From Anthopleura xanthogrammica (lineage: Eukaryota; Cnidaria; Anthozoa; Actiniaria; Actiniidae): DNA of 64,000 bases. The stretch is taken from positions 12,674,163-12,738,162 of the forward strand of contig OZ025214.1 of assembly GCA_964019055.1 (NCBI GenBank), written 5' to 3'. This document shows positions 47,940-59,886 of the stretch, piece by piece. A program made the translations under genes and the position numbers. Positions within the stretch are counted from its first letter, which is position 1. The number at the start of each line of letters is the position of its first letter. Below the pieces are notes generated by a model that was not told the DNA's origin, made no database searches, and worked only from the letters and a program-made list of their open reading frames with translations.

Positions 47940-48571
47940 TGTTTTGCATTTCAGACCACATGTCATTCCAATGAGTATATTTTCCTTTGTTGAATGGTAA
48001 TGTTTTTCTTTTAACCGGAAATTAATATGTAGAAGTTAATGATTTTTGAGCAAAGAAAAACATAGCAAAAATATCATTATCTTAAAAACAAATGAGAAGA
48101 GAAGAGGAATTGGACACTTTGTAATGTTCCTTGCGACTTATCTCGTAATTCTGTAAAGAAATATAGCGTTGTATTAACAAAAACTAGTAAATTTGTTTCG
48201 GGATTATGCTTCTCTATCTACATGAAGTATCATGCTGGGTGTAGGGCTATTTCAAAAAAAGTTGGTGAAAGTTTTATTGCATGTTGCATGTTGATTGTTG
48301 CATGTTGCATGTTTCAAGTTGCATGTTTCATGTTGCATGTTTCAAGTTAACAACAACAACAACAATTTTTTATTTCTTCCCAGAATTGTAGCTACACAAT
48401 AAGTATTTACAAAATATGATGATTAATGTAAAATAATAAAGGTACTGGTCCTAACAAATAACTTAAAAGCTAAAGATCAATTAGGACCAAAGTTGCATGT
48501 TGCATGTTGCATGTTGCGTGTGGCATGTGGCATGTGGCACGTTGTGGTCTGAAATGGAAAAACGTCACGGA
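47940..48571. mobile_element. Interrupted MITE family C copy with TTGCATG repeat and nested insertion
   Basis: Left arm GCATTTCAGACCACATGTCA at about 47946 and right arm CACGTTGTGGTCTGAAATGG at about 48538 match family C. Between them lie tandem TTGCATG units (48278-48346, 48492-48535) split by a further insertion at 48347-48500. Confidence 0.5.
48347..48500 (-). mobile_element. 5'-truncated LINE 3' end with (TTG)n tail
   Basis: On the minus strand this ends GTGTAGCTACAATTCTGGG, a short A-rich stretch and (TTG)5, the microsatellite-type 3' end of CR1-like non-LTR elements. It is inserted within a TTGCATG repeat, with possible AGTT flanking duplication. Confidence 0.45.
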
Positions 48572-49252
48572 AAAATACTGCAAAATTATACATCTTCCTT
48601 ATTAATAACGCAGATCTGGCGCTCATTTATTTTGGAGTAACAGATAGAAATAAAGCATCCAAAATATATCGATCTATAAGGTAATAGCATTATTGTGGGC
48701 GCGCACATCGTGGGCTCATGCTCAAATCGAACGTTGCAAGGTACTAAACCACCTTAGATCGCATTAAAAGATCAAAAATTTAGAAGTGACTATATAGTTT
48801 TTAGTACCGAGATATATATATATTAAGTAGTCTGGCTATTCGTTTAATTTGTACTCAATTTTTTTCAAATTCTTAGTTAATACAGACTTGCACTTTCTTT
48901 CAATTTTTCAATAAATAGTAAATTAAATTATGATCTATCATTTCCCCCCAAATATTGTATCAGACGTGAAAAGTAAGTGATGATTAAGTAAAAGCGATTG
49001 AGAAATACATTACATGTTTTTGGCTTGTCTTTTTGTCACGGACAAGGACACGTGCGTGCCTGAGGGTATTAATGATCTTAAGTTAAGAGTTAAGCATTTA
49101 CTTAATGTTGATTGTCGTAGTAGCTGCATGAATGCGAAAAAAACAAAAAGAAAGAAAGAAAGAAAGGAAGGAAGGAATGCATGCGCAAAGAAATACTTAA
49201 TTAATTGCTCATCTTGTCGAGCCTGAAGCTCAGGATAAACAGACAAACAGAT

Positions 49253-49369
<117 letters not shown>

Positions 49370-49574
49370 AATAAACAAATGCATATGAGCGAAGGAAAAA
49401 TGAATGAATAAATTCATCCACTTAAGAATAACTAAAGAATATAAGTATTCGAATGAATGAAAAACAAGTTAATGGACAAATAAATGAATGAGTGTGAGTG
49501 AGTGAGTTAGTGAAAGAAAAAAAGGAGTGACAAATAAATGAAAAAATTAGTGAGTGAATGAGTGAGGGGGGTAA

Positions 49575-49797
49575 GGAAAGGAAGGAAGGAAGGAAGGAAG
49601 GAAGGAAGGAAGGAAGGAAGGAAGGAAGGAAGGAAGGAAGGAAGGAAGGAAGGAAGGAAGGAAGGAAGGAAGGAAGGAAGGAAGGAAGGAAGGAAGGAAG
49701 GAAGGAAGGAAGGAAGGAAGGAAGGAAGGAAGGAAGGAAGGAAGGAAGGGAGGAAGGAAGGAAGGAAGGAAGGAAGGGAGGAAGGAAGGGAGGAAGA
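49575..49797. repeat. (GGAA)n tetranucleotide, about 55 copies
   Basis: Near-perfect GGAA array with a few GGGA changes toward the right end. About 1.7 kb upstream of the Cys-loop receptor gene. Flanked on the left by degenerate GAATGA/GTGA repeats. Confidence 0.98.
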
Positions 49798-50689
49798 AAA
49801 GAAGAAACGAGCTTTAATTTTCCGTATCTTTATAATTGTTTTTACTTTATCGCAATCAAAAAACCTCAGCTTTCATTTCACGCCAGCCAAATTATATAGA
49901 ACTTATAAAACATGCATCGTAAAGCTATTTTATGATTTGTCTAGCCACAAAAACGACCCCACGATTGATATGACAAGATCTTAGGAAAAAAATATTTTAT
50001 TTATAGGTTAAGTTCTGGTCTCGAGTGGAAGCGTAGAAGCATACCAGAAGGAAGGTCGCATAGAAAGGAAGTCTTAAGGATATCTTATGAAGGTAAACTC
50101 CCATATAGTTGGTTTGTGAATATTCGATCTTCCCAAGAGAATGAAATCATGACAGACATGCATGTCCGTTTGAACAAAAATACTAGTTATATTTTTTTTA
50201 AATTTAACCATGCAAGATACAGTTAGTTAAAAATAATTTTTTTTGTAGGGAATGTAGCTGCTTATTGTCAGTATATAAATGATTTTTTTTGTGGGGAATT
50301 TTGGGAGATTTTTTTTGTTGGAAATATCCTTGGAAAAGATAATATCTTTCATTATTGTAACCGTTAATTGTTAAAAGATACCAGCCTGGGAAGCAAGACA
50401 AGCAGTCTGAGATGATTTAGACGAGGTCACGAATTGGAAAAATCTTGTGAATACTGAATTGAATTGCCAGGCGAAAAGTGATGTTTTACTGTTGTACAGC
50501 GCAGAATTAAATATTTTTCAACGTCGTTTTAATTCGCATATTGCGTTATATTTATTTCTTAGTTTTTTTTTATATATTGATAATACATTCATTCCATGTA
50601 TTTTACCATCATATTTTCATCCAACTATTCATTCTTTCTTTCCTAGCTTTCTTTCATTTATTCATTCATTCACTCATGTATTAATTTAC

Positions 50690-51270
50690 TCGTCCAATTT
50701 ATCCATTCATTCATTCATTCATTCATCCATTCATCCATTCATCCATTCATCCATTCATTCATCCATTCATCCATTCATCCATTCATCCATTCATCCATCC
50801 ATTCATCCATTCATCCATTCATCCATTCATCCATTCATCCATTCATCCATTCATCCATTCATCCATTCATCCATTCATCCATTCATCCATTCATTCATCC
50901 ATTCATCCATTCATCCATTCATCCATTCATCCATTCATCCATTCATCCATTCATCCATTCATCCATTCATCCATCCATTCATCCATCCATCCATTCATCC
51001 ATTCATCCATCCATTCATCCATTCATCCATTCATCCATTCATCCATTCATCCATTCATCCATTCATCCATTCATCCATTCATCCATTCATCCATTCATCC
51101 ATTCATCCATTCATCCATTCATCCATTCATCCATTCATTCATTCTTTCATTCATTCATCCATTCATCCATCCATTCATTCATCCATTCATCCATCCATCC
51201 ATCCATCCATTCATTCATTCATTCATTCATTCATTCATTCATTCATTCATTCATTCATTCATTCATTCAT
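50690..51270. repeat. (ATTCATCC)n with (ATTC)n ends
   Basis: Mixed array alternating ATTC and ATCC units, mainly ATTCATCC, ending in pure ATTC. About 230 bp upstream of the Cys-loop receptor start. Open reading in one + frame is composition only. Confidence 0.97.
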
Positions 51271-51272
51271 CG

Positions 51273-51312
51273 GTTTGTGCAAGAGAGCATAATACTTATG
51301 CTCTCTTGTTTT
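51273..51312. promoter_or_regulatory. Palindrome AAGAGAGCATAA...TTATGCTCTCTT upstream of Cys-loop gene
   Basis: A 12-bp inverted repeat with a 3-bp centre, about 190 bp before the start codon. A similar palindrome (AGAGTATAAATTTATGCTCT) occurs at 42472-42499 in non-genic DNA, so it may be a repeat relic and not a regulator. Confidence 0.3.
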
Positions 51313-51497
51313 GTGAATTTAATTTGGGTAATTTTCATCCAGATCAACAGAATTCGAGATTAATAAGACAAGTTATAGCACATGAACCTTCCCGACTAAT
51401 ATGCAAAAGAAAATACTTTGATCGTACTTTTGATCGTTCATTTCATTTCCCCCTAGGTAATTGCATGGATATGTGAAGGATGACATCAGTGACCAAC

Positions 51498-54400
51498 ATG
51501 TTTGCACTTTTAGTTTACATCTTACACTTTACTCAATCTGCAGCCCTTCAGTCAAGGTAGGAATTCGAAAAGTTTTTTTCTTACAACTCAAGTAAAATCC
51601 AGTTATTAAATAAGACTTAAATTTTTGGTTTACAAAAAAAATAAATCGTCGTAAATATAATAGTTAAATAGTCAAATAGACACAAAAGAAAACAATGGAA
51701 TTGGATTTACTAAAGTGTGTTAGTCTAATATCTATTTCACGCGCAAGTTACTCTACTGACATAAGAATCTAGTTAATTATTATTCTCATCTGAATTTCTT
51801 TTAGAGTGTCTGCGGCCCAAATGACAGTCATATTGGATGACATGATCAATAAGGATAAGTACGATAAAAGGCTTCGCCCAAATTACAATGGTGTGGAAAC
51901 ATTTATTTATTTATTTTATGTTTTATGAAGTCCACTTCCACATTTGTCAGAGATATTGATATTTTGATTACCCTGCTTAGCAAAGATTTCCTTATATTCT
52001 CTCATCTAACAAGAAGGATCTGCACGGATCTGTTCGAAGCCGTCCAAACTCTGGACGGAAAAATTCACTCACAACCAGTTATAAACCCGTTAAAACCAGT
52101 TTGAATTTTCACGCATGTCACGATATAAAGTAGCCGCTGACTATAAACGAGCCTGGTGATTTTATCCGCTGGCATGGTCTGAGCCTGCGTTGAGAAGTTA
52201 CCGGAAGTGACGTAATGATGACGTTGCAATTTCGGGTTGTGATTGACTTAGACAACTGTTTTATCTTTAGGGAAGCCCGTTGAAATTAAAATTGGTTTCT
52301 GGACGATATCTATTGATCCAATCGATGTGGTGAATATGGTAAGAGCTTATTCTTTATCAGTAATTATATTATTTAAATAGATGCAAAAATTTCTTACTTT
52401 TGATTGGTTAAGAGCACGGTGCAATTTCTTGGAAATACCAGTGCAAGAATGTAAACCACAAGTCTGTGATTGGCTGAAAAGACAAAAGATAATGTAAATA
52501 AACATTCGCCATCGAAACGAAGTTGAAAATTCATCAAAGAAAAAACTAGAAAAAACAAGTGTTGTTTCACAATCTTTCGAAATGTTTAACTCGCCAAAAG
52601 GATAAATAATGTGACTTCAGGCAAAAGACATGCTCAGCGAGAAAAGGTAGAAAAATCCAGACCTTCCTTGCGTATTTTTTCACTAGCTATAAGGGAGCAT
52701 TCATTTTTTAGGAGGGGGGGGGGGGGGGGGCGGAGGAATTAGAGGAATCAAATAGAAAAAAAATGCTAGCCCCCATGGTAAGGAATTGAATATTTCGATA
52801 ACCCCCCCCCCCCCCACTTCCAAATATAAAAATTTTCTAGCCCCCCCCCCCCTCCAGAAAAAGACTAAAAAAAAAAAACAACACTGTATTTTTATTCATG
52901 ACCCCCCCTGGTTCAACATCCTTTTTATCTAGTAATTTTTTAATGACCCCCCCCCCCCCTAATTCCTCCGCCCCCCCCCCCCCCCCCCCACCTCCTAAAA
53001 AATGAATGCTCCCTAAGGCTGCCGATTGCCTCAATATTTATGTTCTAATCATCATTTTTAGTCCCCAAAAGTCAATAGGAATATTCCAGATATATAAAGC
53101 GAATCAAACTTGGTATATGATAATTCAAACTTATAAACAAGAGAACTTTTTACCTGCTTTTTAAAAACTTTTTACTTGCCATCTTTCTTCGCAACGATCA
53201 GTTGTGTTTATTCGTCTAGTGACTGCACTTTGCTTTCGACTTGGACTGGACTTCCACTTATACCAACTGTAAAGTACTGAATTTTGCTCAGAGCTTCAAG
53301 AATCGAAGTTGAGAAATATCCCCGAAGATTTAGCTAGGAAGGTTCTCGAAAATTCTCCTGAATAAACGTTACAAGTCCATTCTTTCGAGTTTGTGTAACT
53401 TGTGACTTCTCTATTTGAAAACATTGAAGTTCAAGTATTACGTGCATTCTCGGCCAACAAGAAATTATTTTAGTAGTGGAGAATTGTTGATACTTCAGAA
53501 TTTCTAGAGGGTTCTTCCGTCTAACATTTTTTTCTCGTAAAATTGAATAAATTTTGGTTTGTCAACTGCACGAAGCTTGCTTGTCAAGTCAACCAACGAT
53601 GCAAACGTGCCAACTGTTCCACAGGAAGCCCAAACAATCTTTTTATACCGTAAATGTATGGGACGAAATAATGCGTATTTTTTGTTGAAATATATTTGAA
53701 CATAACTTGGTCCAATGTTGTTACAGTGCGAATCGAAAAACCGTGGGCACCTAGAAATATTCCAGGAATGTTCTATTGTTCTTTGGCCAATCAGAAATGA
53801 CTCCTTAACCACAAGATGATGGAAAGATAACAATAACGCTTCTGATTGGTTAAGAAACATTCTTGAAATATTTCAAGGGGCCCACGGGTTTTCGATTCGC
53901 ACTGTAAAGGTATTTGGTGTCATTTTGGGTGGTTTTTGTCCGTTTTAGAGCAGTTTCCTAAAAAGATTGTCCACCTGTACTTAAAGTGTCCCAAATATAT
54001 ATCGCCAGACCTATTTCAAGGAAAATTTTTATGGTCTCAAAAACATGTTTTTTTTTGTAGGATTTTCATGCTGTACTTTGCTTACGTCATCGGGGTGAGA
54101 CGTATTTTTCTTTACAAGCAAAGTGTGTTGTTGTTTTAGAATTTTGAAAGAAAAAAAGGGCCTAAATATTGCGTCGTTACCCATTGACACTAATCGTCTT
54201 TTTTTCTTTCTTTCTTTCTTTCTTTCTTTCTTTTCTTTCTTTCGTTTTCGTCCCTCTAGGACTACACCATAGATTTGTTTCTTCGTCAAGAATGGATTGA
54301 CCCGCGATTAAATCATCATCTCAATGAAACCATCCACCTCAGTCATCTAATCATCAACAGCATCTGGACTCCCGATACATACTTTGTGAACGCCAAAACA

Positions 54401-57076
54401 AGTAGATTGCACCGTGTTACGAATCTTAACGTGATGGTAATGTTGGCTCCAAATGGCTTGGTCAAGTACAACACAAGGTATTCAGCTTGCACGTATTGTT
54501 TTCTTATTACATTCGTTTGAGTACAGTGTTATTCCTTTGCTTTCAAAAAAAGGAAAGATTCCTATTAATTTCCAAGTATCCGCAAACGCATCCTACACGC
54601 ATATTTTCTTAGGAATTTTGAATATTTTGAGTTAATCTGTTTCGACAGGGTTACAGTAAAAGCTGCCTGTAATTTGGATCTGCGGCTCTTCCCCATCGAC
54701 AAGCAAACATGTCCCCTTGTCCTCGAAAGTTGTAAGTAAAATACTTGATTTTAAAAGAATTATTGAATATTTAAGTGTTTGTCAGAAATAAACCGGACAA
54801 CCCACCCAACACCTCAACATCGCCTTGAGGAACCTCTAGCAGCATTATCTAAAACAGATAATGATTTGTCACATTTTTTTATGCCAAAAGAAGTACGCTT
54901 GTTGTCATTGCAGATGGTTATCACATGGGACACATTATTTATCGCTGGGAGGCGAACTCCTCCGATGGCATGAGTTTTGTTCCCATACGTGTTCGATTAA
55001 TGCCGCAGTACAAGATAGTAGACGTTCGATTGTTGCCAGAGATCCATCATTACGTCGTTGGTACGTAAGTTGGTTTGATATCGATACGAATGATTTACTT
55101 TGATGTTCAAGAACCTTCATATTTTCAGAAAATCGAGGTTTAATTAATTTTCGCGTTATTATATTTTCGCGACACTTTAACTTCACGATTTTTCTTCACG
55201 AAAATCGCGAAATTAAAGTGTCGCGAAAATTTCAGGTAATATTAAGGTACTCTTTTTATAGTTCCATTCAGTGACCACATATAATAGTTCCAAATCGAGG
55301 TTGGAGTTGCCGCGCACGATAAACTATAGTTTTGCTATGCGCGACAACTTAATTTCGACTCGAAACGATTATTCGTGCATTACAATCACTTTGTGTCTTA
55401 ACAGGTAATTTCTCTGCTTTACGTGCAAGTTTTTCCTTCGTCCGTTCGTACAGCTACTTTCTTTCTCACATCTATGGAACCAGCTCAGTCATAGTTATTA
55501 TATCTTGGATGGCTTTTTTCCTACCACGTGACCAGACAGCTGCACGTGTGAGTGTCGGTGTGACGTCATTGTTGACGGAGGTGACGGTCATCGATATGCT
55601 GAACAGTGCAATGCCGAAGGTAAACGTTTTTTTATACATATTTGCATTTGCATTTAGGATCGGAGCACGAGACCAAAATTTGTTGGGTGTATCTTTCCCT
55701 TTTTAGGCGTTGTTTCCGGGTTCTCTGATAACCGCCCGACGTTGCATGGGACGTCCCCGGCGATAAACCTCACCGTACAAATTAAAAAACACACAACGTC
55801 GAACTGGTGGTCATGCGATACGATCTTGCGCACGCAACGTCGCATGAAAAATCAAATTGTGTGACCCGTGTCTTGTGTCCTAGGACCATCCCAGAGGTTG
55901 CTTCAATGTGCGATAAAAGTAATTTTATTTTGTTCTGTATTGCGCATGTTATAGGTGAGTTATGTGAAATCCATCGACAAGTTTTTAATAACTTGCTTAT
56001 TCTACGTGTTTCTATCACTGGCCGAATACTGCATAGTACTTATCCTAGACAAGAGGTATAGAAAGATGCTTAAAAGAAAGAAAAAAGAAAAGGTTTGTAA
56101 CTATTCTTATTTGAGCTTACGAACATAATACTGGTTGCTGGAGTAGCAAGCTTCTAAGAGTTGGAGAGGGAAAGTGCAAGCGCACATGAGCAGGATCCCC
56201 CTCAGAATAGATCCTCTCCCAGTAGACGTTATTTTCCCTTCCCACTAACCAGAATGTAGGTGATATCTGATGGTATAGATGGAACTGCAGCCCGACTTTC
56301 CTCTGGAGCGAGGAACTTTTATAGAAGAGGTTATTTTCACTTGCGACTCCACAGCCAGTAATATATAATGCACTTATAGTGAATGCCACATTTGTATTAT
56401 ATTTAGCGAATGCCATATTTATGCCATTTATGTGGAGTAATTGTGGCATTCACTATATGTACATCATTTGCACTCCCTAGCAAATTTAATATTTCGTGCA
56501 GTGTCACATCATTATAGCTTTGATTGAAACCAAAACACTAGAAAGAGAACAGCGTCAATGATGTGCCAGTCTCAGTAACAAGAAGAGTGTCCCAACAAAA
56601 TAGGTTTTTGGTGGATATTAATCAGTGTATCTATGACATTGTCGAAAAAAAAAGCTATAAGGGCACGTGCCTATGGAATGTCATGGAAACGACTTGATTG
56701 ACGTCCACCAAACCCTACTTCCTGCTATTGAGAAGGACTGTTAATCTAAGAAACTGTTATATTTGTCATGCAGGAACAAGAGGAACTCCAGAAAGAAATA
56801 CAAGAAGAACTAAAAAGAGCAAATTGGTGGGTTACGAGCTCTTGTCCTTCCGCTACCATGGAAACAAAATACCGTGCACACGTTGTTCATAGCAACCGGA
56901 ATAACGAACAGCATCGCATAAAGCCTCCTAAAAAGATTTCTAAACACGAGTTCTTGGACTGGCTCTCTTCGGAAAATTTTATAGAATTTATAGACACCGC
57001 AGCATTGGTGATTTTTCCTGTTTCTTTTGCACTGTTCCAGACGTGTTATTGGTTTGGGGGCATGCAACCGGAATAA
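51498..57076 (+). CDS. Anion-type Cys-loop receptor subunit (GABA-A/glycine receptor-like), nine exons
   Basis: Exons 51498-51556, 51805-51890, 52271-52338, 54260-54477, 54649-54731, 54914-55060, 55405-55619, 55955-56092 and 56774-57076 join in phase into 438 residues. Signal peptide about 1-17; extracellular domain with VVNMDYTIDLFLRQEW and SIWTPDTYFVNAK (loop A region); the Cys-loop spans C151-C165 with exactly 13 residues between the cysteines (FPIDKQTC). TM1 about 235-258, TM2 about 263-285 (AARVSVGVTSLLTEVT), TM3 about 301-323, a Lys/Glu-rich intracellular loop, TM4 about 411-435. KVSYVKSID after TM2 is typical of GABA/glycine receptors. Forms pentameric channels in the plasma membrane; the ligand cannot be told. 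The TM2 selectivity filter has Ala where anion channels usually have Pro (-2'). The last exon is followed by two further copies of its 3' part. Confidence 0.9.
52692..53015. mobile_element. MITE family G with long poly-G/poly-C arms
   Basis: Ends GGGAGCATTCATTTTTTA and its exact complement about 320 bp away, immediately followed inside by runs of 17 to 20 G (left) and C (right). Two or three further poly-C runs lie between. Borders show TA. In the intron 52339-54259 of the Cys-loop gene. Confidence 0.85.
53721..53907. mobile_element. MITE family F
   Basis: 187 bp with ends TTACAGTGCGAATCGAAAA and the inverted TTTTCGATTCGCACTGTAA, then CCGTGGGC/GCCCACGGG and further imperfect arms. TA at both borders. 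In the same intron as family G. Confidence 0.85.
54201..54245. repeat. Short (CTTT)n tract
   Basis: CTTT units directly upstream of the acceptor at 54259, so it doubles as an extended polypyrimidine tract for the exon at 54260. Confidence 0.85.
55164..55229. mobile_element. Short palindromic element (TTTTCGCGACACTTTAA)
   Basis: 66-bp near-perfect hairpin: TTTTCGCGACACTTTAA ... TTAAAGTGTCGCGAAAA with inner TTCACGATTTT/AAAATCGCGAA. In the intron 55061-55404. Confidence 0.75.
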
Positions 57077-57467
57077 CGAACCGGAATAACGAACCGGAAT
57101 AACGAACCGGAATAACGAACAGCATCGCATAAAGCCTCCTAAAAAGATTTCTAAACACGAGTTCTTGGACTGGCTCTCTTCGGAAAATTTTATAGAATTT
57201 ATAGACACCGCAGCATTGGTGATTTTTCCTGTTTCTTTTGCACTGTTCCAGACGTGTTATTGGTTTGGGGGCATGCAACCGGAATAACGAACCGGAATAA
57301 CGAATAGCATCGCATAAAGCCTTCAGTCTAAAAAGATTTCTAAACACGAGTTCTTGGACTGGCTCTCTTCGGAAAATTTTATAGAATTTATAGACACCAC
57401 AGCATTGGTGATTTTTCCTGTTTCTTTTGCACTGTTCCAGACGTGTTATTGGTTTGGGGGCATGCAA
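56896..57467. repeat. Triplicated TM4-coding segment of the Cys-loop receptor
   Basis: Three direct copies: 56896-57067 (172 bp, inside the coding exon), 57107-57278 (172 bp) and 57292-57467 (176 bp, with a 4-bp insertion after GCATAAAGCCT). Junctions carry one to four copies of the 13-mer CCGGAATAACGAA. Copies 1 and 2 are almost identical. After copy 3 the frame equivalent to copy 1 continues E-S-S-D-L-R and a stop at 57486-57488, probably the ancestral C-terminus. Confidence 0.95.
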
Positions 57468-57522
57468 GAAAGTAGTGACCTCAGATGAGAGGCTCCTAAA
57501 ATCGGCTCCTTTGCCAGCTGAG

Positions 57523-57775
57523 TTGAACTTCAGAACAAACTCAAGGTCAACCAATCAAAATTGAGGATTCGACATCGTATTTTGATAAGCATTTCCCATT
57601 ATTCTGCCAAGAGAATTTATGAAATACGAGTTCTTCCTTCTTTAAATTAATCGTAAACGCTAATCGAACTCATGGCGGAATTTTATTTCAATCAACAAGA
57701 AAAGTCTTCATTGCATTTATACTCGGGAAATGCTCAAAAAAAAGCTAACCAAAAATAGTGACTCATAATTCCTTT
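57523..57775. mobile_element. Dispersed element D, copy 2
   Basis: Shares CAACTCAAAGTCAACCAATC-like, GTATTTTGATAAGCATTTCCC and GCTAACCAAAAATAGTGACTC segments with 11717-11848. About 130 bp of extra sequence separates the two conserved parts. Confidence 0.6.
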
Positions 57776-58659
57776 CGGGGAAGCTGATCAACTCAGCTGG
57801 TGATAGATTAAGAGCACAAAAATATAAAACAAACGAAAAAAATAATACCAAATCAAATCTCGACTTGAAACTATTAATCGTGGTCACTTGAACGGAACTG
57901 TAGAAAGGTGTATTTGCAAAATTTAATAATTAATAATTTAATAACTTATATTGCGCAAGAATCAACATTTCTGTTTTCTACTGCGCATAAAATTGCTATG
58001 ATTGGACTACCATATTTAAAATTGCTCGAAATTATATACGCCTTATGATAGGAACATTGACCGAAGTTCTCATTGTTTACAGTTTAAGACAAGAGAAAAA
58101 AGTTCTGCGCATTTTCGTGGTCTTTATGCAAATCAAAAGAAACGCTTTGGCGATATAAACCTCATTTTCCTAAGAAGATAGATCATGTTGTTTTCCCCCC
58201 TACAACGACTGTTATGAAGCTGTGAAAATACTACTTGACGTTCCGAAGTTGAGGGAAAAAACCGGTTCGAGTTGGCGTTAGAGTCCACTGTAGGGCTGCT
58301 TTAGGGGACGAAATAGACGGGTGAATTCGAATGCTATACTAAAACGCCCTTGAATAATTGGAAAGAAAAGAAAACGCGCTAATGCAAGCAACCGCAATTG
58401 TTTGGTCAAGTTTAGACAAGCCTTTTTTCTTGCACTGCGTGTTTCGTTGTCATAGCGACTACTTTATCAATAAATTTCCTAATGATGTTTTATAATGATG
58501 TTGGTTCGTCTTCATTTTTAGTCTGGCAATGGTGACAACACTTTGACATCATTTAAGAAAAACGTTATGGTTTATTCCATAATAATTTGGCGAATCAAAT
58601 TTCCATTAACGGTAATTACGAAATTATGCCAAAGAACATTAACAAGTAAACTCTTACTG

Positions 58660-58915
58660 AAGGCACGATTACACGGAGCAGTTTTTTCTGAAACTTGAGA
58701 CACAAGTTGCATGGAGCAGTTCGTCGTGTAACCAATAGTGCAATTGGAAAAAATGTTGAGAGACAAGTTGCAGCAACCTTTGTGAAAACTAAAACTCGTT
58801 TCTTACTTTTGGCAACAATTGTGTCTCAGTTGCACCGAGTAAGCCCTCTTGCAACTTTTGTTGCACCGTTACAAAACAAGTTGAAGAGAAAATTGCACCG
58901 TGTTATCACGCCTTA
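58660..58915. mobile_element. Element I, copy 2
   Basis: Ends AAGGCACGATTACACGG and CACCGTGTTATCACGCCTTAA, imperfect inverted repeats. The interior has AGACACAAGTTGCA, AGAGACAAGTTGCAGCAAC and similar motifs, as in copy 1 at 37278. Confidence 0.65.
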
Positions 58916-58947
58916 AGGAAATGCAAATACACAATTAGTTATACGTT

Positions 58948-59169
58948 AGGGCTGGTTCACGCAAGTCAATCAATCAACAGAACCGCAGCCGTCAGTGCAC
59001 TTTCATTTCGTGTATATTGTAACGATGGAAACAAGACACAAGTGAAAAATGTTGAAACAAAAGCGACGGAATTGGAACGTGTGTACATTTTGCGATTCCG
59101 ATTCCTTCATTATTCTGACGGTGATTGCGATTTTCCTTCGCTTTCGATGTTGTTGTGAACCATCCCTTA
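58948..59169. mobile_element. Element K (palindromic MITE)
   Basis: Ends TTAGGGCTGGTTCACGCAA and the inverted TTGTGAACCATCCCTTAG, with inner GCAGCCGTCAG / CTGACGGTGATTGC pairing. About 222 bp, no coding capacity. Confidence 0.6.
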
Positions 59170-59737
59170 GATACAACAGACAAGAAAGATGCTGTTTGTT
59201 CTTCCTGTCAGAATACTGCCAGTCCAAATCACAGGAAGCCCCCTTTACATAAAAAGTGAAATGAAAATAAAATTCACCACCTTCCATAAAGCAGTTCACT
59301 GATCAAACGCAACGCATTCAAATTTGAATAATCCTTTGAAAATACCTTGTAGCTTCGATTTAATGTTTTTTTCTGTGAACAGTGAACTGATGTGTGGAAA
59401 AGGGTCAATTAGGAAAAAAGACCCCTATTTTGAATTCAAGTATTTTGAGGCAAATATTATCGCGCACCTTGGCCTTTTCGATATAATTCCCTTTGTAATA
59501 TAAACTGTTACCTTTATGTAAAGTAGGCTTTCTGTGGTCTGAATACTGGTGTAATTCCCGTTCAGACTAGTGTATATTCCTAATGCCATTCAAATATGTA
59601 ACTCACGTTTCTAATGTTCCAAACTCCATGTGCGCGAGTTTGATGTTTGTCCAATGGGTCTACAGCGCATTCCAGCTAGATTTTTATGGGTTTCTTTTTC
59701 GTCATAAAGATATCTTTCTTTTACGTGTTTTGCCATG

Positions 59738-59743
59738 TTTTAT
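59738..59743 (-). terminator. Poly(A) signal of the Tudor gene
   Basis: TTTATT on +, AATAAA on -, about 145 nt past the stop codon at 59887-59889. Confidence 0.45.
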
Positions 59744-59886
59744 TCACACAATATTTCTTCATGCCCAAGTGAATCCGACAAGATTATCAAACGTCAGAAT
59801 CTTAAGAAGCAAATTTAGCCAAATGTCAAATTCTTCATTGACTTCAAAACAGTATTCATAGCCATACAAGTCCTGTCCATAGTTTC

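Larger units (their letters stand above)
57489..59730. other. Intergenic interval between convergent genes
   Basis: No exon supported. Holds element D copy 2 (about 57523-57775), element I copy 2 (58660-58915) and element K (58948-59169). An AATAAA at 58469-58474 is far from the receptor stop. Confidence 0.55.

Noticed and set aside
50447..51292. 281-codon open frame (His-Pro-Phe-Ile-His-Ser-Ser repeats)
   Set aside because: Microsatellite composition; no exon signals and no non-repetitive domain.
54049..54094. Short extra exon of the Cys-loop gene after a TTTTTGTAG acceptor
   Set aside because: The exons at 52271 and 54260 join directly in phase and give the conserved VVNMDYT motif; inserting this segment would break it.
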